Shown here in pieces: positions 35,480 to 45,229 of a stretch of 64,000 nucleotides of DNA. Below the pieces are notes generated by a model. That model saw only the letters and a list, made by a program, of their open reading frames with translations, was not told the DNA's origin and searched no databases. The number at the start of each line of letters is the position of its first letter. Positions within the stretch are counted from its first letter, which is position 1. Position numbers and translations under genes: made by a program. Source of the DNA: Gnetum montanum (Eukaryota; Streptophyta; Gnetopsida; Gnetales; Gnetaceae); the NCBI GenBank assembly GCA_015680685.1, contig MNCI01007655.1, positions 121,481 to 185,480 on the forward strand. The letters are read 5' to 3'.

Positions 35480-36349
35480 TGATGAGTGGTTAGGTACCCC
35501 TACACTTAACCATACGAATATGAGTGCTTCACGCACGATCCGGTCGAACTCCACAGATGGACTAGTTGTGTTATCTAGACAGTTACTTGTAGATCGCAGT
35601 TCGTTGTCTTCCCACCTGGACTAGTATTAGCTTTGTCATGTATGGTTTAGTATAGAGTGAGGTGTATGATGTGTTCCTACACTAATGATACTCTTGGGTA
35701 TGATGGGAAATAATATCAACTAAGCTAGGAGAGAGGATGAGAGAGAATCTAAACTAGCCTAAGTGTGATGAGCATCCATTCCTTAATCATCCATACACAT
35801 CTTGGACCTCATTCTTGACTAGCACTGGGATTACCAAGCACATGGCATAGGTACACTACTGGGTTACCAAGTAGTCACACTTAAATGCTCATGATTAAGT
35901 CGTACTCATTCCACATTACTAGGAGATAAGGGTAGAGATATTAACTAAGAAGGTAATAAATAACAATAAAAATTAAATAATTAAGCTAAGTGGATGATGC
36001 AATGATGAAGTAATCTCGATCTTTATTGTTGGTCATGTGGGTGTCCAAGTACATCACACTCGAATAAGGATGTCGTACAATTACAATCATCACACTATGG
36101 GCATGCACTGGGAGAAAGGGTTGAGAGGAAAAATTGACAAAAAGTCCCTACCTTAATACTAAAACTAAAAAAATTCAAAAAAAAAAAAAAAAACTCCTTC
36201 CAAATCTACCTGCCTCTTATTTATGGATGAGGAGATAGGCTACGATATCGACTATGTGATATCATTTCTAGGCTATGATATCGTGTATGTGATATTGCAT
36301 ACGTGATATCATGGGTGCGATATCACGGCCAACAATTCATGACTCATCA
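35480..36349 (-). mobile_element. Solo LTR with perfect target duplication
   Basis: 870 bp, TGATGAGTGG to TGACTCATCA on the plus strand; the promoter side is at the right, so the orientation is minus. Flanking ACAAT occurs on both sides (35475-35479 and 36350-36354). It sits within E0, and removing it with one ACAAT restores continuity with E2 at about 61349-61360 (GATTGTACTATAAT). The right end has four or more GATATC motifs (36240-36330) upstream of a minus-strand TATA-like CCATAAATAAGAGG near 36210-36225. Confidence 0.93.
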
Positions 36350-36506
36350 ACAATCCACCATCATAAGCACTTATTGTATGACAAATGAAAGTAAATCAAA
36401 CAAAGAAATAGGAAAAAATGTGAACGATGGTGTAAAAAAAATAAATAAAATTGAAAAAAAATGTGTAAAAAAATACAAAAAAAAAGGAGCTAAGGGCTTA
36501 GAATGG

Positions 36507-37585
36507 TTAGCATTGGTGGCCATCTCCCCCACAACTAAGTTGGAAGGAGGAGATTCGAAATAACAAGCAGGGTTGTCCACCAACAGAGGTAGTATTGGTA
36601 CTAGCTATTCTAAGCTCATGGAAAGGTTTGGTTTGTTGGATGTCGACCAAAAATTTCTTATCCGGGCTCTCAGGTTTGTAAATCATCATGGCCCTTGAAG
36701 AAAAAGTTGCATAAATAATATAAGGTCCTTCCCATAGTGTTTGAAATTTAGTGCATTGTGGCACGTGTGTGGGATTCCAGTATAGAATCTTATCTCCTAG
36801 TTGATATTTAACTTTCCTAATTTTTAGGTCATGACATTGTTTATTGAAGGCCTTGTGTAATTCATTAGATGATAGGGTGGCTAATCGATTCTCATCTAGC
36901 AAGTTAAGGATCATTAACTATTCTTTTTGTGCTAGATCAAGGTCAAGGTTGAGATCACACACCACAGATAGTATACAAAGTTCTACTTGAATGGGAAGCA
37001 TTGAAAGTTTCCTATATACTAACTCATAGGGAGAGTAGCCTATAGGGAGTTTCCATGTGGAGTGGTATGTCCAAAGAGCATTGTTCAGTTTGGTGCTCCA
37101 GTCTCTCCTATACTTGCTAATAGTTCTTGTCAATATTTTCGTAATCTCCCTATTGGTGACCTCCGCTTGACCGTTCACTTGAGGGTGGTATGGAGTAGTC
37201 AGTTTGTGTTTAACCCCTAAGCTTTGCATCAGCTTCTAAAAAGCTACACCTGTAAAATGTGCCATTGTTAGAAATAAGTGCATGAGGCACGCCAAACCTA
37301 TTTATGATTTGTTGTTGAACGAATTGTGCAGTTGTAGATGATGTACAATCCTTAACAGCAATTGCTTCTACCATTTTGTAAAGTACTCAACAACAACAAC
37401 GATGTAAGCTTTCCCATTGGACATTGGTGTAATGGGCCCCATAAAATCAATTCCCCATATGTCAAAGGGTTCTAAAGGTTGAATCCATTGTTGCGGGCCC
37501 TCCATTCTAGTAGTCATTCCCCCATCATGTTGATAGCGCTCACAAGATTGGACGAAATGATGGACATCCCAAAACAAAGGTGCAT
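36507..37585 (-). pseudogene. Integrase remnant of inverted element E0
   Basis: Minus-strand frame with the integrase order: HHFVQSCERYQHDG (zinc domain end), WGIDFMGPITPM (first catalytic Asp), a frame change through the region of the second Asp, which reads SNNGT in place of FDNGT, then TPYHPQVNGQAEVTNREITK (catalytic Glu), YSPYELVY and the C-terminal KYQLGDKILYWNP..LWEGPYII. The same domain is found in E2. It is cut at about 37585 by the end of the E1 LTR. It is inactive by loss of the second Asp, the frameshift and truncation. Confidence 0.88.
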
Positions 37586-37672
37586 AAGCACTTAGTCCTT
37601 GGAATTTGACCAGATCATGCATGGATGCTTGTATTCATATGGTTGAGCATAGGGATACCTTGCTATTGACCA
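37586..37672 (+). mobile_element. Truncated 5' LTR of element E1
   Basis: Only the last ~87 bp of the LTR remain (GCATAAGCACTTAGTCC to TGCTATTGACCA). The rest is replaced by the inverted integrase of E0. The next 19 bases are the primer site. Confidence 0.8.
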
Positions 37673-37691
37673 TTGGCACCGTTCCCAGGGA
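37673..37691 (+). promoter_or_regulatory. Primer-binding site of E1, tRNA-Asp-like
   Basis: TTGGCACCGTTCCCAGGGA directly after the LTR end. Plant tRNA-Asp would pair with TGGCGCCGTTGCCGGGGA, the site known from Athila/Tat elements; a few positions differ here. The same site follows the LTRs of E2 (52305), E4 (48820) and E6 (32634). Confidence 0.75.
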
Positions 37692-37821
37692 CTTTGTTGT
37701 TTGTGTGCTAATTAGAACTTAGGAAATCTTTCTCATTGTTGGAATGAACACTTAGGGTTGGTTATAAGAAAATTAAAAAAATATAATAATATATAATACA
37801 TTTCACACTAAATAGACAATC

Positions 37822-39726
37822 ATGTCTCTTTCTTTGTACGAAAGTGTTTCACTGCCTAGGTCTAATACAAGGAACAATCAGAGGTGTAGTACACATGATA
37901 ATTTGCCAGTCCCTCAATAGTTTCACGTGGTATATGTTCATCCCGATAAGTATATACCAAACTTTACCTTTATCCTCCACCAGGATGAACAACTGCATTG
38001 GTGAGATTTAGAAGGTAACATAGTATTACCTCTTGATAGCTCAATCCCAGGCATGCTTCTTCGTGAACTCACACAAATTGGTATGCAGCACTTACAAGTA
38101 GAGTATGTTGTGCATGATCATGACTCGAGAGAGTATTGATCCATGGAGGCACAACATCAAAGGGATTTCCAATAGGAGATACATCATGAATCCATGAAGG
38201 GAAAGTTGTCATAGAATGTCCCACATGTCCTAAGCGAAAATGAGGGTGGTGAACTTGCCTTAGGTAATCACCCACACAATGATGTTCCTCCCATTGACTT
38301 TGGTCAAGGGGTTGTGTATCAAAATCTTTACTCAACTATCCATAACCCATATTCTCGTACTGATAGACATAAAGGTTCTGAAAAAGGAACATGAACACAT
38401 GACAAAGATGGACATTCCAATCGTAACCGCAATTAAGGCCACGACCACTAAAGAGAAGGAAGCAGGCACCGACATGGTGATAGTCCTCCTTCTTCTTTAC
38501 CTTCATCATCTCTTTCACCCTCTCCTTCAAGATCTAGATGCAATCACAAAGAAAAAGAACATGAGGATAAGGGTAGGTCAAACGGGAGTCATAGAAAAAA
38601 TAGTTGAGAAAGGGGATGAGGGCACTCTAGAGAAATACATTGTGAAAGAAGGAAGAGTAGGGAACAACATGGGCATCATAGATGCCACAGATAAGATGAT
38701 CATGATGAACCCCTACTCACTACTCAAAGTATGCTAGACATAACTAAGGTCATTAAGATCCCAACAAGGCACCAAAAGGATAGTAGGATCAAGAGATTAG
38801 ACATGAACAATATCCCACAATTTGAAGGGGGATACAACACTAATCCTCAAAATCATCTACAAGAATTTCATGATGCATGTTCCTTACAAAATGTAGAAAA
38901 TAAATGGAAAAAATTAAAGTTGTTTCCATGGATGCTAATCAAAGAAGTAGAAAGCTGGTACCGGTCCTTAGAACCGGAATCCATTCGTAGGTGGAGTACC
39001 ATGTTAGAATTGTTCAACGATAAGCACCAAACATACTCCCGAGTGTTCAATCTATGAAAGCAAATCCAAGGCTAGAAATAAGAAGGACATGAACCCTTGG
39101 ATGTTGTCATGGGCTGATATTATGCACTATTACATCATTGTCCTAGCCATGGTTATTCACAGAGGGATCAACTACTCCATCTGGTAGATGGGCTTAGGCA
39201 TAAAACATGAAGAACCCTTGAGACTTATGCCCAAGGAAGACTATCCGAGCTTAAAATCTATCAAGTACAAAGATTATTGGAGTAAGTTGCTAAAGAGGAA
39301 GGTGAGTTACAAAAAATAGAAAGTGCGGAGGAATATAATAGAGATCCTTCCCTTCAAAAGAAGGGAGTAAGATTTTGTGAGGATGAAGAAGAGTCACAAC
39401 TTGAAGAGATGGTAAATAGGAAAACTTGCATCAGAAGTATCAATAAAGGTGAACTAAATGTGGAACTCCCTAGATGGTAAATTTCAAACCATTCTCAAAA
39501 TAGTACAGGAGTCTAGAGAGCAAGGTAGTGAATGGGAAAAGAAAAAAAAGAGAGAAGTAAAATATGCACGTAACAAGGGACAAAGTTTCCATTATCAAAG
39601 AGGTTGTGGATTCAGATATAGACAATGATAGTGGATGAAAGATATGCCAATATGACCATCCTAAGGGATGTTTACCTGTAATCTCACATCTATAGGAGTC
39701 TGGGATGTATGCACTTAACCCATGAT
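37822..39726 (+). pseudogene. Gag of element E1
   Basis: Starts MSLSLYESVSLPRSNTRNN, then VYVHPDKYIPNFTFILHQDE. A capsid-like region reads IKRLDMNNIPQFEGGYNTNP, then LQEFHDACSLQNVENKWKK, then SWYRSLEPESIRRWSTMLEL, with the W-Y and R-W motifs of plant gypsy gag. It ends ICQYDHPKGCLPVISHL..MYALNP near 39723. Stops and frame changes occur throughout. It is the fullest gag of the family here; E2 lacks about 475 bp of it (equivalent to 38480-38955). Confidence 0.8.
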
Positions 39727-39779
39727 TAAACAAAAGGCAAGCACCCTGAAGCTTACCTTATCCCCAAGGTAACCCAAGA

Positions 39780-40830
39780 TAGTTCCACCAACCCTTAACA
39801 TATTATCCAAGTGGAACTCCACCATAACCAACTGAGAAGTATCAATAGTGGTAATACCCACAATCATGGAGAATGCCACCACCACGGCAACAGTATCCTT
39901 ACCGAAAACCTAACCCGTATGGATATTACGTGTAGCAGCCAATCTCTCCATGTGACTCTATTGGTCACATCACTCCTCAACCTCACTACCAAGCCCATGA
40001 GTACTATAGGACTCCTTCTCCTAAGGGTGATGTTCCACAGACATACTATCCTTTTCATCCGATTGCACCTCTTCCACCCATATCTCCATTACCACTTGCT
40101 CCAGCTATGCAGGGTGAACACCCTACCTAGCTGTAGCAACGTAATGCTACAAGGGTCGTTAACTCTCAATCTACTGTTGGTTCTGACAACCACATGAAGA
40201 AAAGACCTTTCTTTAGAACCAATAGTCCAACAAAGCCCTTGCAACCACAAACAACTAATCCTTTATATGCCTCATTACCAATCAAAACTTCAGAACTCCC
40301 TTTAGGCCAAACACCACATCCAACACATACGGTCATGTTAACTCATGTCGTCACTGATTGGATTAAGGTTGACCATCTTCCCAGGAAATTTTCTAATCCT
40401 AGAAGTCCTCTTATATATTTACAAATCATTGGGAATGAACTGTACAAGGCTCTTTTGGATTCAGGTTCCGGTGTTAACCTAACCTCTCAAGAAATATACA
40501 AAGCCTAGAACCTGTCTCCACGAAAAGAGAGTAACATTCTTTTAGAGTTGGCCAACTAGTCCATCACTATCCCAATAGGACTAGTGGAGGACATTTTCAA
40601 CACTTTTTGTAGGTGGTTGTATCTAGCTAACTTCCTAGTAATTCAAGTGAACAACAGTAAGGGGGACTTCCCAATCATAATGGGAAGATCATGGCTAAGC
40701 AAAATTGATGCATGGCTAAGAATCTGTGATCTTTTCCTAGAAATATCAAAGGAAAATACATTTGAAAAGATCGAGAAGAAGAAAGTTCCATGCAGCGCAT
40801 ACAGTGGCACATGGTGTAATTGCATGTAGA
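39780..40830 (+). pseudogene. Protease region of element E1
   Basis: After a Pro/Thr-rich linker, residues TDWIKVDHLPRKFSNPRSPL and then GNELYKALLDSGSGVNLTSQ give a retropepsin active site (LLDSGS). Next come the ADQSIT-like flap region (here with TAG for Gln) and FPIIMGRSWLSKIDAWLR, the conserved GR-x-[WF]-L turn. Multiple stops break the frame. In E2 the active-site triplet reads LLDLDSG. Confidence 0.8.
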
Positions 40831-41084
40831 AGGCATGGTTTGTACAATGTTTAACATTGCCTGCATGCAATTAGTGTGCACAAGGAACTAATATACAAAG
40901 ATGCCTATATGCAGCAGCTGCAAGACAAGAAGGCACCTAGTTGCTGACAACTAATCAAGAGAGCAGTTTAACTATATGCATGGAACCAACTGAGGGTTTG
41001 ACTTGCACTTACATCGATAGCATAGACACATTAGAGTAAGTCCATCATCAACTTCCAAGTCTTGACATTGAAAATATCAACTGG

Positions 41085-42200
41085 GGGAAGTTGGAAATCC
41101 CTAATAAGTTTAAGCAGGAGCCCCTTGAGTCAAAACCATTACCCATTGGTATGGAGTACACATTTCTCAAGAATGAAAAATTAGTAATTATTAACGTGAA
41201 GCTCACTCCTCAATAGAAAGAAAGACTACTGAAGGTGATAAACAAATGGTTAAAAGCCTTTACTTGGTTATATCCCGAATTAACTAGAATAGATCCTAGG
41301 ATATGCCAACATAAAATTTACACCAACCCCTCCATGAAGCCTTGACAACAACTACAGAGGCGATTGAACCCAAAGCTTAAGCAAGTGGTTAAGGAAGAAA
41401 TTGAATAGCTTCTAAAAGATAGGTTCATATACCCCATTGCTGATAGTGAATGGGTTAGTTCCTTAGTTATTGTGCCCTAAAAGGGAGGTAAATGGAGGGT
41501 GTGCATAGATTTTAGGCTACTGAATATGGCAACATTCAAAGACCACTTTCCATTGCCATTCATCAACCAAGTCTTAGACACCATTGTAAGGCATCACTAC
41601 TATAGTTTTCTAGATGGGTACAGTGGGTACAACCAAATATAAATAGCCCCAGAAGACCAAGCCAAGACTATGTTCACTAGTCCTTGGGGAACATTTGCAT
41701 ACAAACAGATGCCATTTGTCTTGTGCAATGTCCTTGCAACATTTTAACGATTAGTTCTAAGCATATTCTAGTAATAGATAGGAAATGGTATGGAAGTCTT
41801 CATGGACAACTTCTCCACTTACGGAGTGAACTTCAATCAAGCATTGAATTGGTTAGAGCAAGTACTAAAGTGATGTGTAGAAACCAATTTAAGGCTCAAC
41901 TAGCAAAAAATCCATTTAATGGTCCAAGAAGGTGCCGTATTAGGGCATAAGATTTTTCAAACAGGGATGGAGGTAGACCCTGAAAAGATCAAAGTTATCC
42001 AAGGAATCACTCGACAACCTGAAACTGTAAAAGATATCTAGTCATTCCTTGGACACACTGGCTACTATAGAAGGTTTATTGAGAACTTTTCAAATGTTGC
42101 AAAACCATTGGTTAAACTAATGAAAAAGGATGTACCTTTTGAATGGACCAGGGAATGCGAACTAGATTTCCAAAATTTAAAACAAAAGCTCGTAGAAACA
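41085..42200 (+). pseudogene. Reverse transcriptase of element E1
   Basis: Broken RT domain: LNPKLKQVVKEEIE, then GGKWRVCIDFRLLNMATFKD, then PFINQVLDTI, GYNQ, TMFTSPWGTFAYKQMPF and EVFMDNFSTYG at about 41796-41822. The catalytic box should read F-M-D-D; here GAC AAC gives D-N, which would kill activity. Fingers, palm and thumb follow in order up to HTGYYRRFIENFSNVAKP. Stops occur at positions where E2 often has Gln or Trp. Confidence 0.88.
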
Positions 42201-42229
42201 CCCATTCTACAAGCTCCTAAATGGTCCAA

Positions 42230-42600
42230 ACCATTCCACATAATGACTGACGCATCCAAATATGCTTTAGGAGCTATACTTATATAGTTAGATGACCAAA
42301 AATGTCCTTATTACATCCATTGTGTAAGTAGGAGTATTGCTAGTGCACAGCTTAACTACACCACAGCAGAGAAAGAATTAATGACTGTAGTGTTTGCACT
42401 AGAAAAATTTAGGCACTATGTCTTGGGCTATAAGGTATTTGTGTACATGGATCATAGTGCAATAAGGTTTCTAATGAATAAACCAACAGTGAGCCCTTGC
42501 ATCATACGATGGCTCGTAATCTTACAAGAGTTCGATCTTACAATGATTAATCAAAAGGCACCAAGAATGTAGTTGCTAATCATTTATCTCAGTTGCGATT
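42230..42600 (+). pseudogene. RNase H of element E1
   Basis: PFHIMTDASKYALGAIL, then QLNYTTAEKELMTVVFALEK, then YKVFVYMDHSAIRFLMNK. The catalytic pattern TDAS ... EKE ... MDH of retroelement RNase H is visible. One TAG lies after GAILI. It is followed by the W..LQEFDL segment that leads into the integrase zinc domain. Confidence 0.85.
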
Positions 42601-42945
42601 GGACAATAAAGAGGATAAGTATCCAATTTATGATCACTTCCTTGATGAAATCCTCTTTGTAGGTGTAGTAACTAATCAAATAACCATGGAAACAAACTAT
42701 TATAGTAGTATTCTCACTTATCTCCTTACGTAACAAACATGACAAGAGTTAGACGCTAAAAAGAAATAATAGTTCCTTCACTGAGCCAAGTATTTTATGG
42801 AGATCAATGGGAAAATTTATAAAGCATGTCTCAATGGCTTGGTTCGATGGTGTGTTCTTGACATAAATGAACTGCGAGTTCTCTAAGATGCTCATGAGGG
42901 TCCCTATGGGGGTCATTATGCTTAGAAGACTAACAAGGCAGGCCC
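42601..42945 (+). pseudogene. Integrase N-terminal remnant of element E1
   Basis: Reads ADNHLSQLR-like, then the FHRAKYF/INGKIYK region, then DAHEGPYGGHYA, the start of the HHCC zinc domain. It ends abruptly near 42945 at an LTR fragment in the opposite orientation. The integrase core is absent. The equivalent E2 sequence is 56640-57050. Confidence 0.7.
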
Positions 42946-43053
42946 CAATATCGCATACACGATATCGCTTGGAAGGCTCTGATATTGCATACCTGATATC
43001 ACGGATGTGATAACATGTTCCCGATATCACAGACGCGATATCACAACTCATCA
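42946..43053 (-). mobile_element. LTR 5' end fragment, inverted
   Basis: 108 bp ending AACTCATCA on the plus strand, i.e. the first part of an LTR on the minus strand. It has about six GATATC-type motifs (CAATATCGCATACACGATATC, then GATATTGC, CTGATATCACGG, CCGATATCACAG, GCGATATCACA). The body of the LTR is missing, so it is a rearrangement product or a misjoin. Confidence 0.8.
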
Positions 43054-43061
43054 TTGTTAGA

Positions 43062-43478
43062 CTAAAAAGACATTGTTGCATTAGAAACCTTAGGAGGATA
43101 TTGTTTGATTGTGGTTGTTGGTTTGGTTGCAATGGGAGGGGACACTCTAACCACAAAAGATTCCTTGGAAGGTGTAGGTGATGGTATCCTTATAATAAAA
43201 GGGACCCTTGAACTAGGCATAGTTGAAGGACCCTTTTCATTGTGAGGAGGTACCCGAATCACAAACAACTCTTGTGTAGGTCTAGAATTGTTGCTTACAT
43301 TGAATGCTGCTATGGTGTAAGGGATATTGTTGGCATTCAATGGGTCTTTGTAGATCTACATGGACTGGTTCTATGACCTAACTAGATTAGAGGCATCAAG
43401 CACCAACTCATGGTTATCTATCATCTTCTATAGGTCATCCTTGAGGGCTAGGCAGAAGCCAATATCATGACCTAGTAA
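43062..43478 (-). pseudogene. Gag C-terminal/linker part of element E3
   Basis: Minus-strand frame: GHDIGFCLALKDDL, then KMIDNHELVLDA, then NANNIPYTIAAFNVSN, then a Pro/Ser/Val-rich linker (RVPFIIRIPSPTPSKESFVV). The order H-x-x-G-H-D..C-x-A-L-K plus linker matches the end of gag and the gap before protease in many plant gypsy elements. It probably continues the gag at 45230-47347, which the GC-rich module separates from it. Confidence 0.55.
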
Positions 43479-43488
43479 TTTTTTTTTG
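43479..43488 (-). other. A-rich 3' end of the GC-rich module
   Basis: On the minus strand, TTTTAGTAATACAAACCCG, then CATTCTCTC, then nine A. This is how many plant retroposed elements end. It marks the probable 3' edge of the module at 43479-45215. I could not find a clear target duplication. Confidence 0.45.
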
Positions 43489-43538
43489 AGAGAATGTTCG
43501 GGTTTGTATTACTAAAAGTATGGTACACGAGTATACAA

Positions 43539-44105
43539 TTACAAAGGGGGGGGGGGAACCAGGGGTGGCCCACCCTGAAGGGGGGGCCCCGGAAACCCAT
43601 AAAAATTCAAACTCGGAGGACTCTGAGCTGAGCCATCGAACCACAAAATCGTAGAAACCTCAAAAACCCCAACCAAGGGGGGGGGGNNNNNNNNNNNNNN
43701 NNNNNNNNNNNNNNNNNNNNNNNNNNNNNNNNNNNNNNNNNNNNNNNNNNNNNNNNNNNNNNNNNNNNNNNNNNNNNNNNNNNNNNNNNNNNNNNNNNNN
43801 NNNNNNNNNNNNNNNNNNNNNNNNGGGGAGCTAGGGGCGAGTCGGCAGGTGGCAACAGGCACATCGAGGCACTCCAGCTCATGAAGCAGGTCCAGGGTGG
43901 CACAATGCTCCTCGGTGTCCATGAAGTTTGCAACTTGTTGGAAGCCATGCATAAGAGCCTCGCGCCTGCTCCGGTCCACTGAGGAGTTCCCCGCATCAGG
44001 GTGGAATCTAGCGGACGTGCGTCTGATGTGGCGTCTGAGCTCCCCCCAGGAGCTCTCACAGCTAATGCCCAAAATGCTATACAGGCAGCGCCCCCCTTGA
44101 GCCAC
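43539..44105 (-). CDS. J-domain-like ORF in the GC-rich module
   Basis: Minus-strand frame: CLYSILGISCESSWGELRRH, then IRRTSARFHPDAGNSS, then EALMHGFQQVANFMD and EEHCATLDLLHELE. The layout L-Y-x-I-L-G-I, basic helix II, HPD and helix III is that of a DnaJ J-domain; HPD is the motif that stimulates Hsp70 ATPase. The frame has no stop until after the 138-N gap (43687-43824), so the C-terminus is unknown. The upstream coiled-coil stretch lies in another frame. No typical zinc or C-terminal DnaJ domains are visible. It could be a fragment of a captured host gene or part of a retroelement protein. Confidence 0.55.
   Translation of the reverse strand: MAQGGRCLYSILGISCESSWGELRRHIRRTSARFHPDAGNSSVDRSRREALMHGFQQVANFMDTEEHCATLDLLHELECLDVPVATCRLAPSSXXXXXXXXXXXXXXXXXXXXXXXXXXXXXXXXXXXXXXXXXXXXXXXPPPLVGVFEVSTILWFDGSAQSPPSLNFYGFPGPPLQGGPPLVPPPPL
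43687..43824. other. Assembly gap, 138 N
   Basis: Run of N flanked by poly-G on the left (GGGGGGGGGG at about 43677-43686) and GGGG on the right. The homopolymer probably stopped the assembly. The gap falls inside the J-domain ORF. Confidence 0.98.
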
Positions 44106-44109
44106 TGGC

Positions 44110-44465
44110 GGGCGCTGTGCTGATGTGCCTGGTCGAGTTGCCGTTGTCGTTGCTATTCTTCCTCTTGCAGGTGTTCCTAATCGTCCCGGGCCGTCGCCTC
44201 CTAGGCCAGATGAGCCACCTCCTCCTGATGCAGCTCCTCCCTGATTCGGTCCCGGAGCTCATCCGTGAGCTGGGCCCGCAAGGTCTCCATCGTGAGCGTG
44301 TGCTGTCGGTTCAGCTATTGTGCTTGTTCCTGAAGCTGGGCTTCGTGGTCGGCACGCCACTAGGCCAGGGTCTCGGTCCACCTAATCTCCGAAGTCTATC
44401 GCTCGGCCTCCCGAGCAACAACGACCGCCTATTGAAGTTCCGCCTCCCAATTCGGGGGGATGCTG
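44110..44465 (-). pseudogene. Coiled-coil stretch with seven TAG stops
   Basis: One minus-strand frame gives Glu/Gln/Arg-rich helices, e.g. METLRAQLTDELRDRIREEL, then HQEEVAHLA and ARDD. It is interrupted seven times, each time by TAG. Each is one C-to-T step from CAG (Gln), which fits the Gln-rich context. The stretch links the transposon-protein-like domain (45190-44510) and the J-domain-like frame (44105-43539). I infer one original protein of about 500 residues. Confidence 0.5.
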
Positions 44466-44509
44466 GGGGGGTCAGGCGAGGGGGGAGGATTGTGGTGGGA
44501 GCGGCATCC

Positions 44510-45190
44510 CTAGGTAAGGTTGAAAGTGGCCCACCGCCATTGAGTGGGCGGGGTGGGGGAAGTGGGGGAAGTAGGGGGAGCATTAGCGAGGCGACCCCCA
44601 GTGGGGGCAGAGGATGGGCCCGGTGCCCCCTGTCCCCCCGCCCCCTGCCACAGAGCTAAAATTAGCCCCGAGTGGCAACCACATCGTTTAAGGCAGAGGG
44701 CCTTGAAGAAGAAACATGGTAGGTTAACCTGGGTGCCTTCCTTCAAGCACCGCAGGAAAGTAAAATGCAGCCCATGGAGCTTGGAAACATTGCCTGACTG
44801 GACAAAAAAGCGTTCCACCAAGGTAACAGCATGAGCCCAGAGGCACGGGAGGGAAGTCCGAGGGACTTGACGGCTCTGTGTTCTCGGGGAAAGCCCCTCG
44901 AAGAAGGTCGCAGAGTTATGGAGGCCGCGGGAGGTCGGCAGGATGACCTCCCCAGCGGCCGGGACCCCCAGGTAGTTGGCCAGGGTGGCTTCCGTGAGGT
45001 GAATTTCTCGGCCTTGAAAGTAGGTCTGATCCCAATGCCAGTTAGTAAAGAATGAATTGTCAGGAAGGTCAGGGTCCCCGACCAGCCTCTGCAGCAGGGG
45101 GGCCCAGCCGCACTGGCAGACCATCCGCCACAGCTCCTCATCATCCTGGTAGACGGCGCAGTCAGGTTCGTACGTCGGCATCTTCCCCAT
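44510..45190 (-). CDS. Plant-transposon-protein-like domain ORF
   Basis: 226 codons from ATG at 45190: MGKMPTYEPDCAVYQ, then QRLVGDPDLPDNSFFTNWHW, then FQGREIHLTEATLANYLGVP, then LWAHAVTLVERFFV and TFLRCLKEGTQVNLPCFFF. The sequence F-x-x-G-R-x-I..L-T-x-x-x-L-A-x-x-L-G-V-P and the later hydrophobic helices resemble the 'putative plant transposon protein' family found in retroelement polyproteins. A Pro/Thr tail (SPTSPTPPTQ) follows. GC content is far above that of the flanks. It has no stops. The function is unknown. Confidence 0.55.
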   Translation of the reverse strand: MGKMPTYEPDCAVYQDDEELWRMVCQCGWAPLLQRLVGDPDLPDNSFFTNWHWDQTYFQGREIHLTEATLANYLGVPAAGEVILPTSRGLHNSATFFEGLSPRTQSRQVPRTSLPCLWAHAVTLVERFFVQSGNVSKLHGLHFTFLRCLKEGTQVNLPCFFFKALCLKRCGCHSGLILALWQGAGGQGAPGPSSAPTGGRLANAPPTSPTSPTPPTQWRWATFNLT

Positions 45191-45229
45191 GGTGTCTGAA
45201 ATCTCACGCCATGCTCTGTAGGTCCGCTA

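Noticed and set aside
44117-44659. 180-codon plus-strand frame in the GC-rich module
   Set aside because: High GC lowers stop frequency. The minus strand carries recognisable domain patterns, so this is a shadow.
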